Origin: Lentimicrobium sp. L6
Lineage (GTDB): Bacteria; Bacteroidota; Bacteroidia; Bacteroidales; UBA12170
Length of the DNA: 64,000 bases
Assembly (NCBI RefSeq): GCF_013166655.1
Contig: NZ_JABKCA010000007.1
Coordinates: forward strand, 26,947-90,946
Direction of reading: 5' to 3'
The notes below the pieces were generated by a model. The model was given only the letters and a program-made list of their open reading frames with translations. It was not told where the DNA came from and ran no database searches. Shown piece after piece: positions 9,565-18,421 of the stretch (position 1 is the first letter of the stretch; each line of letters starts with the position of its first letter). The translations under genes were made by a program, and so were the position numbers.

Positions 9565-10191
9565 TTAATCTATTTGTTTCTTAACAAATTTATAGCCACC
9601 TGAAGTTGCTCCCCAAACCTGTTCTTTCTTATTGTTCCAACCTTGGTCCCAACTATATAATAATTCTGGACTGATCTCCACAATACTAGTAGCATAGTTT
9701 GCTTCTCCCCATGAATTTTTACATGCCCCTTCTTCTGTACTTCCAGCAAAAACTCCATCTTTATATATTAAGGTTAATGCGCATCCTTCTAAAGCTGTTA
9801 GGCTATCCGATGTGATCTCATTGAATATCTCTGTGTTTAAATGACCTCCAATATATTTTTTTGGATTTGGCATGGTCATTATGCTTGATGTGAAAGTGGT
9901 ATCATCTATTTTTTGCAAATGATAAACTCTTTGACGATAAGGTTTACCTGGTGTCCAAGCAGCCGTTTGTTCAACATATAGCCAAGCACCATCTTTGTTT
10001 TGAGGCCAAATTTGTTTCATATCTAGAGTAATATGAAGGAAATTGGTGTCAGCTTCTGATTGTGCTAATGAAGAATAAGCGCCTTCCATATAGCTGACTA
10101 ATTTGGGTAGATCGGCTGTTTCTTTTTGAGCTTGAACTTGAAAAGCTGATAAAAAGATTAAAATAGCTAAGGCTAGTTGTGAAAATTTCAT
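9565..10191 (-). CDS. Secreted CpcT/CpeT chromophore-lyase-family protein
   Basis: A 208-residue protein with a clear signal peptide (cleavage near VQAQ, residue 21). The mature part fits the CpcT/CpeT family: LVSYMEGAYSSLAQS at the start, then QIWPQNKDGAWLYVEQTAA, PYRQRVYHLQ, and a Cys-containing stretch EGCALTLIYKDGVFAGS with a second Cys in EGACKNSWGEA. In cyanobacteria this family attaches phycobilins to phycobiliproteins. Nothing photosynthetic is present here, so the export signal and the isolated position suggest a different, unknown envelope role. Its transcript ends at a strong hairpin. Confidence 0.8.
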   Translation of the reverse strand: MKFSQLALAILIFLSAFQVQAQKETADLPKLVSYMEGAYSSLAQSEADTNFLHITLDMKQIWPQNKDGAWLYVEQTAAWTPGKPYRQRVYHLQKIDDTTFTSSIMTMPNPKKYIGGHLNTEIFNEITSDSLTALEGCALTLIYKDGVFAGSTEEGACKNSWGEANYATSIVEISPELLYSWDQGWNNKKEQVWGATSGGYKFVKKQID

Positions 10192-10403
10192 ATTCGTTTT
10201 TAGTTTTGTAATAATAATTTTGTATTCATCTAGAAATGATGGTCAAATATAGATTGTTTGCCTCAGTTACTAGATGTTAATGAATAAGAAATAGTGATAT
10301 ACTTAATTGTAGTTCCTATATAACCATGAGTTTTTAGTGGGAATTGGAAAAAACGATAAATAAATGTGATATACAAAGAAGAAGACTTTTTAGCTTTCTA
10401 AGT

Positions 10404-12167
10404 TTATTGATACATGCTATCAATCAATTTATGATATTGCTGAGTAACTTGTTTCCTTTTTATTTTCAAAGTATTAGTTAAAGCATTATTTTCAATGCTA
10501 AAAGCTTCTGGCATGATGATGAAATTTTTAATTTGCTCATAGCCATCCAAACCCTTTTGTTCCTGATTAATCAGCTCTTTATAGAATTCATATACTCTTG
10601 GACTTTCAGCAATTTCTTTTCCATTTTTTCCAACAATATCCAATTCTTTTTCTTTAGACTTTAAGGTTTCGTAGGCAGGAATAATTAAGGCAGAAACAAA
10701 TTTTCTATTGTCACCTATCACCACAATTTGTTCAACGAATTTATTGGTGCCAATTAAAAGTTCCAATTTCTGGGGAGAAATATATTTTCCTCCAGAAGTT
10801 TTCATCATGTCTTTAATACGATCGGTCATAATAAAATAGTTATCTTCATTTATATAACCTTGGTCGCCAGATTTGAAAGTTTTGCCTTGTAGAACTTTGG
10901 CAGTCTCCTCGGGTTTTCTGTAGTATCCTTTGAAAATGGTATCTCCCGTGATGATGATTTCATCGTTTTCGCTAATTTCTACTTTTGTTTCTGGCATTAC
11001 AGAACCGCAAGTGTTAAGGTCATATTTATCAGAACGCATACAAGCTACGGTTGCTGTAGTTTCTGTAGCACCATATCCATAATTCACAAAAAGACCAATT
11101 GCATGGAAAAAATTAAGCAGTTCTGGCCGAATAGCTGCACCAGCACAAGGAGTCATTCTAAGTTGGCTTCCGAAAATACTATTGAGCTTGTTCAGTACTA
11201 ATTTCTTGGCAATTTTATGTTGTAATGAAAGAGGGAATGCTGCTTTTTTCGGACCAATGGTTTTATGACCTATTGCTATAGACCAATCGAAAATTTTTTG
11301 TTTGGTTGGACTCCAACGAAGGTATTCTTCATAGATTCCATCATAGGTTTTCTCAAAAAATCGGGGAACCACACACATAACAGTTGGGTTAACTATTGGT
11401 AATGCTTCTATTACTTTCCTAGGGTTAGATAAGAAGGTGTTTGATGCACCGCAGTATATAAGAAAGAATGTCCAGGCGCGTTCAAAAATATGACTCAGTG
11501 GGAGGAAAGCTAAAGAGGAGTCAGATTCAGAAATATCTAATCTTTCATGATTTATTTTAAAGCTAGTCATGAAATTCAAATGGCTTAACATGACACCTTT
11601 AGGTTCTCCTGTAGTTCCAGAAGTATAAATAATAGAAGCAATATCCTCTGAGGAGGCTGCTTTTAATAAATTATCAACTTTTGATTCATCATTTTGGGTT
11701 CCAAGTTGGCAAAAGTCAGTCCAAGTCATTACGGACTGATGCTTCTTCTTGATTTCTGAAAAGCTAATAATCGTTTTTAGAGCTGTTTTATCGAGCAGTG
11801 AAATGGCTTTCTCTAATTGGCCTTCATCATCCACAAACATCAATTCCATTTGGGTCTCATCAACTATATATTTCAGTTGTTCTTTATTGCTGGTGGCATA
11901 GAAAGGAACCACGATAGCCCTAATGTTTAGAATACCAATATCAGCCAATGTCCATTCAGGTTTATTATTCCCAAATATTCCAACTTTAGAATTCTGTCCA
12001 TATCCTAAAGATACCAGAGCTCGTGAAACTTGTTTTGTCGTTTTTATTAACTCGTCTGCACTAATACTTTCAAGTTGATTAGATTCCTCCGAAAAACTTT
12101 TTAGTACTGCTCTACCTTTATAATTCTGCACTCTATCGAGCACCATATGCGAAATATGATCGATCAT
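10404..12167 (-). CDS. Long-chain acyl-CoA synthetase (AMP-forming)
   Basis: A 587-residue adenylating enzyme activating fatty acids to acyl-CoA through an acyl-AMP. The AMP-binding signature IIYTSGTTGEPKGVMLSH lies at about residues 178-195, YGYGATETTATV in the middle, and the hinge region FKSGDQGY followed by MTDRIKDMMKTSGGKYISP near residues 455-475. Length and motifs fit the FadD15/long-chain type common in Bacteroidota. Cytoplasmic, membrane-associated by habit of the family. Monocistronic. A TACTTTAG box on the minus strand at 12275-12283 is a plausible promoter. Confidence 0.9.
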   Translation of the reverse strand: MIDHISHMVLDRVQNYKGRAVLKSFSEESNQLESISADELIKTTKQVSRALVSLGYGQNSKVGIFGNNKPEWTLADIGILNIRAIVVPFYATSNKEQLKYIVDETQMELMFVDDEGQLEKAISLLDKTALKTIISFSEIKKKHQSVMTWTDFCQLGTQNDESKVDNLLKAASSEDIASIIYTSGTTGEPKGVMLSHLNFMTSFKINHERLDISESDSSLAFLPLSHIFERAWTFFLIYCGASNTFLSNPRKVIEALPIVNPTVMCVVPRFFEKTYDGIYEEYLRWSPTKQKIFDWSIAIGHKTIGPKKAAFPLSLQHKIAKKLVLNKLNSIFGSQLRMTPCAGAAIRPELLNFFHAIGLFVNYGYGATETTATVACMRSDKYDLNTCGSVMPETKVEISENDEIIITGDTIFKGYYRKPEETAKVLQGKTFKSGDQGYINEDNYFIMTDRIKDMMKTSGGKYISPQKLELLIGTNKFVEQIVVIGDNRKFVSALIIPAYETLKSKEKELDIVGKNGKEIAESPRVYEFYKELINQEQKGLDGYEQIKNFIIMPEAFSIENNALTNTLKIKRKQVTQQYHKLIDSMYQ

Positions 12168-12539
12168 TCTATATATTTTAATGACTAGGTCAATAAGTAA
12201 TGTGCTGTAGGATTTGTATTACCGTATTGAAATCCATTATGTTATGCAGATTATATTGTCCAATTAATAAGAGCGCTAAAGTAGGTTTAATTTTTCGATT
12301 CTTTATATCGCCTTTACCTGTATTTTACAACTGCTAAAAGGCTGTATTACTGATGACTAATTCAATGATGTATATTGAAACCTTTCCAAAACGCTTTAAA
12401 AGTTAGAGATTTGGAAAAATAAGTATAATGAACACGCTTTTTGATAGTTCAAGTTTAGAACTCATCACCAATCTACTAGAATTGGATAGTCTTTTTGAGG
12501 CTAATGATTAGAAGTTTTAATTGAAGAATTGAAATGATA
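12168..12539. other. Intergenic region between the acyl-CoA synthetase and exosortase-like genes
   Basis: These 372 bases are AT-rich and hold the probable promoter of the acyl-CoA synthetase on the minus strand. A 27-codon plus-strand frame starts at 12428 (MNTLFDSSSLELITNLL...). It has no recognisable family and no supporting signal, so I do not call it a gene. No RNA gene or repeat seen. Confidence 0.5.
12275..12283 (-). promoter_or_regulatory. TACTTTAGC promoter box for the acyl-CoA synthetase
   Basis: On the minus strand the sequence CCTACTTTAGC resembles the Bacteroidota -7 element (TANNTTTG with A before G). The same nine bases occur upstream of the exosortase-like gene and, with one change, upstream of the PLSNW genes. 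Transcription would start about 100 bases before the start codon. Confidence 0.45.
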
Positions 12540-13103
12540 TTATTTATTCCTAATTTTCTCCACCCAATAAACCCAAAGGCTAAAGATAATCACATAGAAG
12601 AATGGGCGGAATAAGTAATCGTGGCTGAATTTCCAATAATCGGGAACAGCAACTAGAACTACTGCAAGTCCAATAATTCGGAATAAATTGGTCAGGTGAA
12701 CGATAAAAATACCTAGAGGAATATACCATAGTTTATGTTTCCAAGGGCCAGGGAAAATCATCATCAGTAAGGCGAATTGTATCATTTGTTTTAAGCCTGA
12801 GCATCCATGATTAATGGCAATATATCCTTCGTTGGCCCAATACATGGTTCTGTCCACAGTTGTGATTTCCATCCCCAAAACATGTTGAATAAACCAAGAA
12901 CTCTCCACAAATACTCTTTCAGAAAGATGGTCGTGCATAGCAGCCAAAGTTTCAGTAAAAGGGTAGTATTGCTGGGTTACCCAGTATCGGTATGTATAAT
13001 GAATTACCAAAGTAATAAGGATAAAAAGGGCCACATCAACAATGGGTTCTAACTTCTTTTCTTCTACAAATGCTTTAAACTTTGAATAGTAACTTGGGGT
13101 CAT
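12540..13103 (-). CDS. Exosortase/archaeosortase-family membrane protease
   Basis: A 187-residue protein with about five to six membrane helices. It carries the three hallmark residues of the exosortase/archaeosortase superfamily in order: Cys101 in NHGCSGLKQM, Arg142 in NLFRIIGL, and His161 in FSHDYLF. In characterised members the triad cleaves a C-terminal tripartite signal (short motif, helix, basic residues) and attaches the product to another molecule. It is shorter than EpsH-type enzymes and close to the compact Bacteroidota forms such as XrtF, but the Cys motif differs from what I recall for XrtF, so the subfamily is unassigned. The neighbours are a fatty-acid ligase and a PorE-like protein. 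Candidate substrates lie at 49339-55945. Confidence 0.82.
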   Translation of the reverse strand: MTPSYYSKFKAFVEEKKLEPIVDVALFILITLVIHYTYRYWVTQQYYPFTETLAAMHDHLSERVFVESSWFIQHVLGMEITTVDRTMYWANEGYIAINHGCSGLKQMIQFALLMMIFPGPWKHKLWYIPLGIFIVHLTNLFRIIGLAVVLVAVPDYWKFSHDYLFRPFFYVIIFSLWVYWVEKIRNK

Positions 13104-13119
13104 AATTAATAAATTTGAT

Positions 13120-13128
13120 GCTAAAGTA
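13120..13128 (-). promoter_or_regulatory. TACTTTAGC promoter box for the exosortase-like gene
   Basis: On the minus strand CCCTACTTTAGCATC lies 17-25 bases before the start codon at 13103. It gives a short leader of about 12 bases. It is the same variant -7 box as upstream of the acyl-CoA synthetase. Confidence 0.45.
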
Positions 13129-13163
13129 GGGAAAACTTTTTGATGGATTTTGATTTTTTTTGG

Positions 13164-15137
13164 CTATTGTTTTTTTATAACGAATACAGTTCTTCTGTTT
13201 TTTGCTCTTCCACTATAAGTTTCATTGCTCGCAATAGGCTTCGATTCTCCATATCCATTGGCCGATAATCTTGAACTAGGTATGCCTTGTTCCACTAGGT
13301 ATTGGTAAACTGCTTTAGCTCTTTTGTCTGATAATACTAAATTGGTCTCCTCTTGTCCCACATTATCAGTATGTCCTTGAATCTCTACTATAATATTATC
13401 ATTATCAATTAAGAATTCTAAAAACTCATCAATAATACGTTTGGCATCTTTGTTGAGTTCAGAGGAATTGGTGACAAAGTGAATATCATCAATATTATAA
13501 GCTTCGCCAACTTTTATTTCTTTCACTTTTAAATCTACTGTTTTAGGCTGATTGAGGGTGGTATCTTCAACACTTAAATATCTTGAAGAATAGACATAGC
13601 CTTCTTGTTTTACCGTAAGAACTTGGTCTTCTTTAAAAAGAATGGCAGCCACATATTTACCTGTGTTAGCATTTACAGGTATTTCTGTAATGGCTTTAGT
13701 TTGCATGTTCTTAAGTTGAACTCGCGCCCTGATAGGTTCGGAATTGTTTTCTACTTCAATTTCACCTTTAACTAAAAGCACTTTTTGTGGACGAGCTTCT
13801 TCATAGAGGGGAAATGAATATAAATTCCATTTATAATTAGCATCTAATCTATTAGAGGCATAATAGCCATGACGGCCATCGGTACTTGCAAAGAAACCTA
13901 AATCATCATCAAAAGAATTGATAGGGTAACCTATGTTTTTGGGTTCTTGCCAAACTCCATTTTCATCTTGTCTACTGAAATAAATATCATAGCCTCCAAG
14001 TCCTTTTTGGCCATCGGTGGAATAGTAAAGTGTCTGACTATCGGTGTGAATAAATGGTGATTTTTCATTCCCAGAAGTATTAACGGGTGCACCTACATTT
14101 TCTGGATGACTCCATTCTCCTTCTTCATCTTTTCTAATTTGATAGATATCATAACCTCCCAATCCTCCTTCTCTATTGCTTGCAAAAAATATAGTCATTC
14201 CATCAGAAGTTACACTGGGTTGTGATTCCCATGAATCAGGATTATTAATATGTTCGCCTAGGCTTTCAATATTGCTCCAATATCCTTTATCGAAAAAGCT
14301 ATGGTATAAATCGCAATTTAAATAATTGGTTTTTGGATCGCGAATACATACTGTATAATAAAGGCTATTATTATCAATGGTAAGGGTAGCAGCACCTTCA
14401 TTTTCTACTTTATTGAAAGGATATTCCATTTCCCATCCTTGCTCAAATTTTCCGTTTTCGTTTCTTAAGCTGAAAGTGAAAACTTCCTTATCCACCAATT
14501 GCTCGGTTAAGCCTCGGCTGATATAGTGTTTCTGACGGCGGGTAAAAAGTGCAAACTCATTATCTGGAGAAATAATAGGAAGGTACTCATCTTCTTTGGT
14601 AGAAATCCCTTCAACTTTTTTAGGCTCGAAGGGCACTGGATGCTCTAACAGTTCTTGAGTGGCTTTTGCATATTCTAAATAATTCTTGGCTTCAAAATAA
14701 TCGTCATCGGTTTTAATTAAATCCACATCTTTTAAAAAGAATTGAAATCGCTCAACAGATTTTTTAAAATCTTTAGCACCATAATATATCTTACCTAAAT
14801 AGAAATGTGAGTAAATGACGCTGTCCATGCAAAGGTTTACAGATTTTTCTAGATATTTTTTAGCTGTATTTATATTGGGACTTGAATTCTCGATATAGAA
14901 AATCCCAAGCGACATTTGAGCTTTGGCATAATCAGGGACTTCTTTGCTGAGTTGAAACATGATTTTTCTAGCCTCATTATAATTTTTGGCTTCATGATAT
15001 TCCCAAGCTTTCTGATAGCTTTTTAGTTCTTTTTTTGATAGTTCCACCTCGCAAGATTGGCCAAAAGCATTTGATATAGCCAATGATAGAAGCATCAGAT
15101 AAATAAAAAAGTTGATATTTTTTTTGAAGTGATTCAT
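13164..15137 (-). CDS. PorE-like OmpA-family envelope protein (TPR - beta-propeller - OmpA)
   Basis: A 657-residue exported protein with the domain order of PorE, a T9SS-associated periplasmic protein that binds peptidoglycan. A signal peptide (to about residue 26) is followed by TPR-like helices (about 35-170), PD40/WD40-type propeller repeats (about 180-430, with repeated SNREGGLGGYDIY and TDGQKGLGGYDIY), a carboxypeptidase-regulatory-like beta domain (about 445-525) and a C-terminal OmpA domain. The OmpA motif GHTDNVGQEETNLVLSDKRA keeps the Asp and Arg that contact diaminopimelate. Bacteroidota have many proteins with this layout, so the assignment to PorE itself is tentative. Transcribed in the same direction as the exosortase-like gene, 60 bases away. 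Confidence 0.78.
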   Translation of the reverse strand: MNHFKKNINFFIYLMLLSLAISNAFGQSCEVELSKKELKSYQKAWEYHEAKNYNEARKIMFQLSKEVPDYAKAQMSLGIFYIENSSPNINTAKKYLEKSVNLCMDSVIYSHFYLGKIYYGAKDFKKSVERFQFFLKDVDLIKTDDDYFEAKNYLEYAKATQELLEHPVPFEPKKVEGISTKEDEYLPIISPDNEFALFTRRQKHYISRGLTEQLVDKEVFTFSLRNENGKFEQGWEMEYPFNKVENEGAATLTIDNNSLYYTVCIRDPKTNYLNCDLYHSFFDKGYWSNIESLGEHINNPDSWESQPSVTSDGMTIFFASNREGGLGGYDIYQIRKDEEGEWSHPENVGAPVNTSGNEKSPFIHTDSQTLYYSTDGQKGLGGYDIYFSRQDENGVWQEPKNIGYPINSFDDDLGFFASTDGRHGYYASNRLDANYKWNLYSFPLYEEARPQKVLLVKGEIEVENNSEPIRARVQLKNMQTKAITEIPVNANTGKYVAAILFKEDQVLTVKQEGYVYSSRYLSVEDTTLNQPKTVDLKVKEIKVGEAYNIDDIHFVTNSSELNKDAKRIIDEFLEFLIDNDNIIVEIQGHTDNVGQEETNLVLSDKRAKAVYQYLVEQGIPSSRLSANGYGESKPIASNETYSGRAKNRRTVFVIKKQ

Positions 15138-15172
15138 TTAAGGTAAAACGAAATATTCATTCAATATTATTA

Positions 15173-15180
15173 TAAATTTG
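15173..15180 (+). promoter_or_regulatory. Bacteroidota -7 element (TAAATTTG) for the Dus gene
   Basis: Exact TANNTTTG match 33 bases before the ATG at 15213. Predicted start of transcription is near 15185. No Shine-Dalgarno follows. Confidence 0.5.
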
Positions 15181-15212
15181 TAGCTGTAAATACAAACTTA
15201 ATTTGTGAAGCT

Positions 15213-16190
15213 ATGATTTTATATTTGGCACCTTTGCAAGGTTATACTGAGGCTTATTTTAGAAATGCTTATAGTAAGTATTTCGACAGCTTCGATCATA
15301 GTATAGCGCCATTTATTCCTGCCGGTAAAGGCGATTCCATTAAGGCTTCTCGTATTAAGGATCTACTGCACGAAAATAATGATAAAATGCCGGTTGACCC
15401 ACAAATAATTGGGAAATATGCACCGGAGTTTATTCCGCTCGCGAATCACTTATACCATTATGGGTATAAAACGCTGAATATTAATATGGGATGCCCCATT
15501 AAAAGCATTGCTCATAAGATGCGTGGTTCAGGTATGATTGCTTATCCTGAGGTAGTTGAAATGCTTTTGGAGAAGTTGTTTGAGGAGGTTCAAAACGAAA
15601 TTTCAGTAAAAATTCGCTTGGGTTATTATAAAAAGGAAGAATTGGAAGTCCTCATGCCCTTATTAAATAAGTTTCCATTAAAAGAATTGATTGTACATCC
15701 GCGATTAGGAGTTGATATGTACAGTATAGATCCAGATTTGGATGCTTTTGAATGGTGTTTGAAAAACTCAAGTAATCCTCTAGTTTATAGTGGCGACATA
15801 TTTACGGTACAAAACATGAATGATTTGCAGGCACAATTTCCAAAACAAGAAAAGTGGATGATAGGGAGAGGTGTTATTTATGATTTGTTTCTTCCACATC
15901 AAATTAAGCATGGAGAAATTTCAAAATTCGACAAGCAAGAATTGTTTGGTGCATTCCACCAAAAGCTACAAGATGAGGTTATAAAATATAGGCGGAGACC
16001 TAAGAATCAACTCAATAAAATGAAAGAATATTGGGGATACTTTTCACGACAATTTGAGAATTTTAATGAGATTCACTATAAAATAACTAGATGTAGTTCC
16101 TTGGAGGAATTTGAGGAATTGAGTCAGAAAGTGTTACGAGAAGAAAAATGGCGCGACCAACCTATTATTGATCACACCATGTCTGAGTAA
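15213..16190 (+). CDS. tRNA-dihydrouridine synthase family protein
   Basis: A 325-residue FMN-dependent TIM-barrel enzyme that reduces uridine in the tRNA D-loop. The N-terminus LAPLQGYTEAYFRNAY holds the flavin-site motif (usually APMAGVTD, here LQGYTE). NINMGCPIKS contains the catalytic Cys94, and ISVKIRLGY, IVHPR and VYSGDIFT follow in the usual positions. The divergent PLQGYTE motif marks a subgroup common in Bacteroidota, and tRNA position cannot be told. Convergent with the M17 aminopeptidase, 31 bases apart. Confidence 0.88.
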   Translation: MILYLAPLQGYTEAYFRNAYSKYFDSFDHSIAPFIPAGKGDSIKASRIKDLLHENNDKMPVDPQIIGKYAPEFIPLANHLYHYGYKTLNINMGCPIKSIAHKMRGSGMIAYPEVVEMLLEKLFEEVQNEISVKIRLGYYKKEELEVLMPLLNKFPLKELIVHPRLGVDMYSIDPDLDAFEWCLKNSSNPLVYSGDIFTVQNMNDLQAQFPKQEKWMIGRGVIYDLFLPHQIKHGEISKFDKQELFGAFHQKLQDEVIKYRRRPKNQLNKMKEYWGYFSRQFENFNEIHYKITRCSSLEEFEELSQKVLREEKWRDQPIIDHTMSE

Positions 16191-16221
16191 AGCCACAAAG
16201 AAATGGTATTATGGTATTTCC

Positions 16222-17664
16222 TTATTTCTTCGCCAATCCCTTAGCAAAATCAAAAAGCAATCTTACACCAACTCCACTGCCACCAACTCCACGATAGTTA
16301 AATTTCTTGGTATTGAAAGCCGGCCCAGCAATATCTAAATGAATATAAGGGTAGTCGGTAAATTTTTCTAGGAATTTACCTGCTGTGATGGCTCCACCTT
16401 CTGCTCCACCTAAATGAACCATGTCTGCAATCTCAGATTTTAACTGCTCAGCATATTCATCCCAGAATGGAAATTCTACAATGCGCTCCCCCGTTTTTTC
16501 TCCACTTTCTTTTAAGTTAGTCATGTGCTCACCATATTTAGAACCCATGGCTACAACGCCAAGGTTTCCAATGGCACGAGCAGCTGCACCAGTTAATGTA
16601 GCTAAATCTATTACCAATGATGGATTGAATTTCTTGGCATAAGACAAGGCATCAGCTAAAATCATTCTGCCTTCTGCATCTGTATTAATAACTTCCACAG
16701 TTTGTCCATCGAACATAGTAATGACATCACCACTGGCATAAGCATTTCCGCCAGGACGGTTATCGGTGGCAGGGATTAAAGCCATAATATAAAGAGGAAG
16801 CTTGGCTTTAGCGATGGCGAAAGCAACACCTGCTGCAGCAGCGGCACCACCCATGTCACATTTCATGGTATTCATGAATTCGCCAGTTTTAATATTTAAG
16901 CCTCCAGTATCATAAACCACACCTTTTCCTACAAAAACAACGGGTTGCTCATTAATTGCATTTTCAGGTTTGTACTCGAAGATGGTAAATGTTGGTGGGT
17001 CTATACTGCCTTTGTTAACGGCTAAAAGGCCACCCATTTTTAAAGCTTCAATCTTATTCTTATTTAGAATGTCGATTTTGGCGCCAGCATCTTCGGCCAT
17101 AGCTTTAATTTCATTGGCTAAACCTTCTGCATTTAAATAATTTACTGGCTGATTAACCAAAGTACGAGCCATAAGAGTAGCTTCAAGTACCACATTTAAT
17201 TCATTGACATCCTCTTGATTTATTTCAGCATTAATCAGATGAATAGTTTCAAGATATCGAATCACTTTCTCTTTTTGGGTTTTATAAGCCACAAAACTAT
17301 AGTTACTTAAGACCATACCTTCTGCAAATGCAGAAATTTGGGCTTTATTTAAACTTTTTGCTATAATATAAACCTCTTGTGATTTTCTATTTTGAAGGCA
17401 ATTAATCAAACTATCCCCCATCTTTCTAAGTGCTTCTAGAGTGTGGTTGGGGTTTTCTTTTTCTTCCACCAATTCAATATAAATCTGATGTGAAAGTCTG
17501 TCGAAAGAAAATTTCTTCTTCTCATTTTCAGTGAACTGCATGGTCAGATGCTCCAATTCTTCCGAAGAAATAGGAAGCTGATCGTTGAGTTCAGATTTTT
17601 TAATGAGGAAGATGCTGGTGCTTTGTTCAGCAATATTGTTTTGTTTGTTGAGAATAGTAAACAT
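16222..17664 (-). CDS. M17 leucyl aminopeptidase
   Basis: A 480-residue cytosolic metallopeptidase. The signature NTDAEGRMILADALSYA (about residues 329-345) carries metal ligands. VGKGVVYDTGGLNIKTGEFMNTMKCDMGGAA is split over positions about 247-277 and supplies the catalytic Lys and other ligands. The N-terminal domain is poorly conserved, as usual. It releases N-terminal amino acids from peptides. It is divergently transcribed from frr with about 125 bases between starts. No export signal. Confidence 0.92.
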   Translation of the reverse strand: MFTILNKQNNIAEQSTSIFLIKKSELNDQLPISSEELEHLTMQFTENEKKKFSFDRLSHQIYIELVEEKENPNHTLEALRKMGDSLINCLQNRKSQEVYIIAKSLNKAQISAFAEGMVLSNYSFVAYKTQKEKVIRYLETIHLINAEINQEDVNELNVVLEATLMARTLVNQPVNYLNAEGLANEIKAMAEDAGAKIDILNKNKIEALKMGGLLAVNKGSIDPPTFTIFEYKPENAINEQPVVFVGKGVVYDTGGLNIKTGEFMNTMKCDMGGAAAAAGVAFAIAKAKLPLYIMALIPATDNRPGGNAYASGDVITMFDGQTVEVINTDAEGRMILADALSYAKKFNPSLVIDLATLTGAAARAIGNLGVVAMGSKYGEHMTNLKESGEKTGERIVEFPFWDEYAEQLKSEIADMVHLGGAEGGAITAGKFLEKFTDYPYIHLDIAGPAFNTKKFNYRGVGGSGVGVRLLFDFAKGLAKK

Positions 17665-17757
17665 ATGAAACAGGTTTTTATGAAGAGCAAAAGTACAAAT
17701 AATGCTTTGTTTTCTGATATATCATTGAATTCTATATGTGGTTTCAAAAATATATTT

Positions 17758-17765
17758 TATTTTTG
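17758..17765 (+). promoter_or_regulatory. Bacteroidota -7 element (TATTTTTG) for frr
   Basis: Exact TANNTTTG match 25 bases before the ATG at 17790. It excludes the longer frame starting at 17736, because that start would lie upstream of the transcription start. Confidence 0.55.
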
Positions 17766-17789
17766 TCTGAAAATATAAACATCACAACT

Positions 17790-18353
17790 ATGTTAGAGGA
17801 AGCAAAAATGATCTTGGAAGATGCTAAAGAAGGTATGGAATCTTCACTTGAACACTTGGATAAAGAGTTTTTAAAAATTAGGACAGGAAAAGCAAATCCA
17901 TCTATGTTATTGGGTGTGAAGGCCGAGTTTTATGGAACCTTAACTCCCATAGAGCAAATGGCGAATATTAATACTCCTGACCCCAGACAAATAGTTGTAC
18001 AGCCATGGGACAAAAGTACTTTGCATACTATTGAAAAAGCTATCCTTAATTCTAACTTAGGTTTTAATCCTCAAAATGATGGCGAAATTATTCGTATTGC
18101 TGTTCCACCATTGACTACAGAGAGAAGAAGAGATTTAGTGAAAAAAGCAAAAGGGGAAGGTGAAGATACTAAAGTGGGAATTAGAAATATCAGGAGGTCT
18201 GCTAATGATATGGCTAAAGGTCTAAAGGATGAAGGATATTCTGAGGATATGGTTTCTAATTTAGAATCAGATATTCAAGAATTAACTGATAAATACATCA
18301 AAAAAGTAGATGAGCTTTTTGCAGAGAAGGAAATTGACATCACTACTATTTAA
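17790..18353 (+). CDS. frr: Ribosome recycling factor
   Basis: A 187-residue protein, the usual RRF length when started at 17790 (MLEEAKMILEDAKEGMESS). The family landmarks FLKIRTGKANPSMLLG near residues 30-45, PDPRQIVVQPWD, IRIAVPPLTTERRRDLVK and VGIRNIRR are all present. With EF-G it splits post-termination ribosomes so subunits can be reused. The annotated start is preferred over a longer in-frame ATG at 17736 because of family length and the promoter between the two. It is followed by a strong terminator. Confidence 0.97.
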   Translation: MLEEAKMILEDAKEGMESSLEHLDKEFLKIRTGKANPSMLLGVKAEFYGTLTPIEQMANINTPDPRQIVVQPWDKSTLHTIEKAILNSNLGFNPQNDGEIIRIAVPPLTTERRRDLVKKAKGEGEDTKVGIRNIRRSANDMAKGLKDEGYSEDMVSNLESDIQELTDKYIKKVDELFAEKEIDITTI

Positions 18354-18369
18354 TTAAAGATAAAAATCT

Positions 18370-18406
18370 AAAAGCCATTTCCTTTGTTAAGGAAGTGGCT
18401 TTTTTC
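18370..18406 (+). terminator. Rho-independent terminator of frr
   Basis: The inverted repeat AAAGCCATTTCCTT...AAGGAAGTGGCTTT with a short GTT loop is followed by a T run at about 18399-18405. It separates frr from the fumarylacetoacetase-like gene, and an in-frame ATG at 18395 lies inside it, so that start is not used. Confidence 0.85.
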
Positions 18407-18421
18407 ATAAATATAAGCTCC

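Noticed and set aside
12428..12511. 27-codon frame MNTLFDSSSLELITNLL...
   Set aside because: Too short, no family, no promoter or terminator evidence.
16191..16221. Terminator between the Dus and aminopeptidase genes
   Set aside because: Only a 5-bp stem GAAAT/ATTTC with no GC core, too weak to support.
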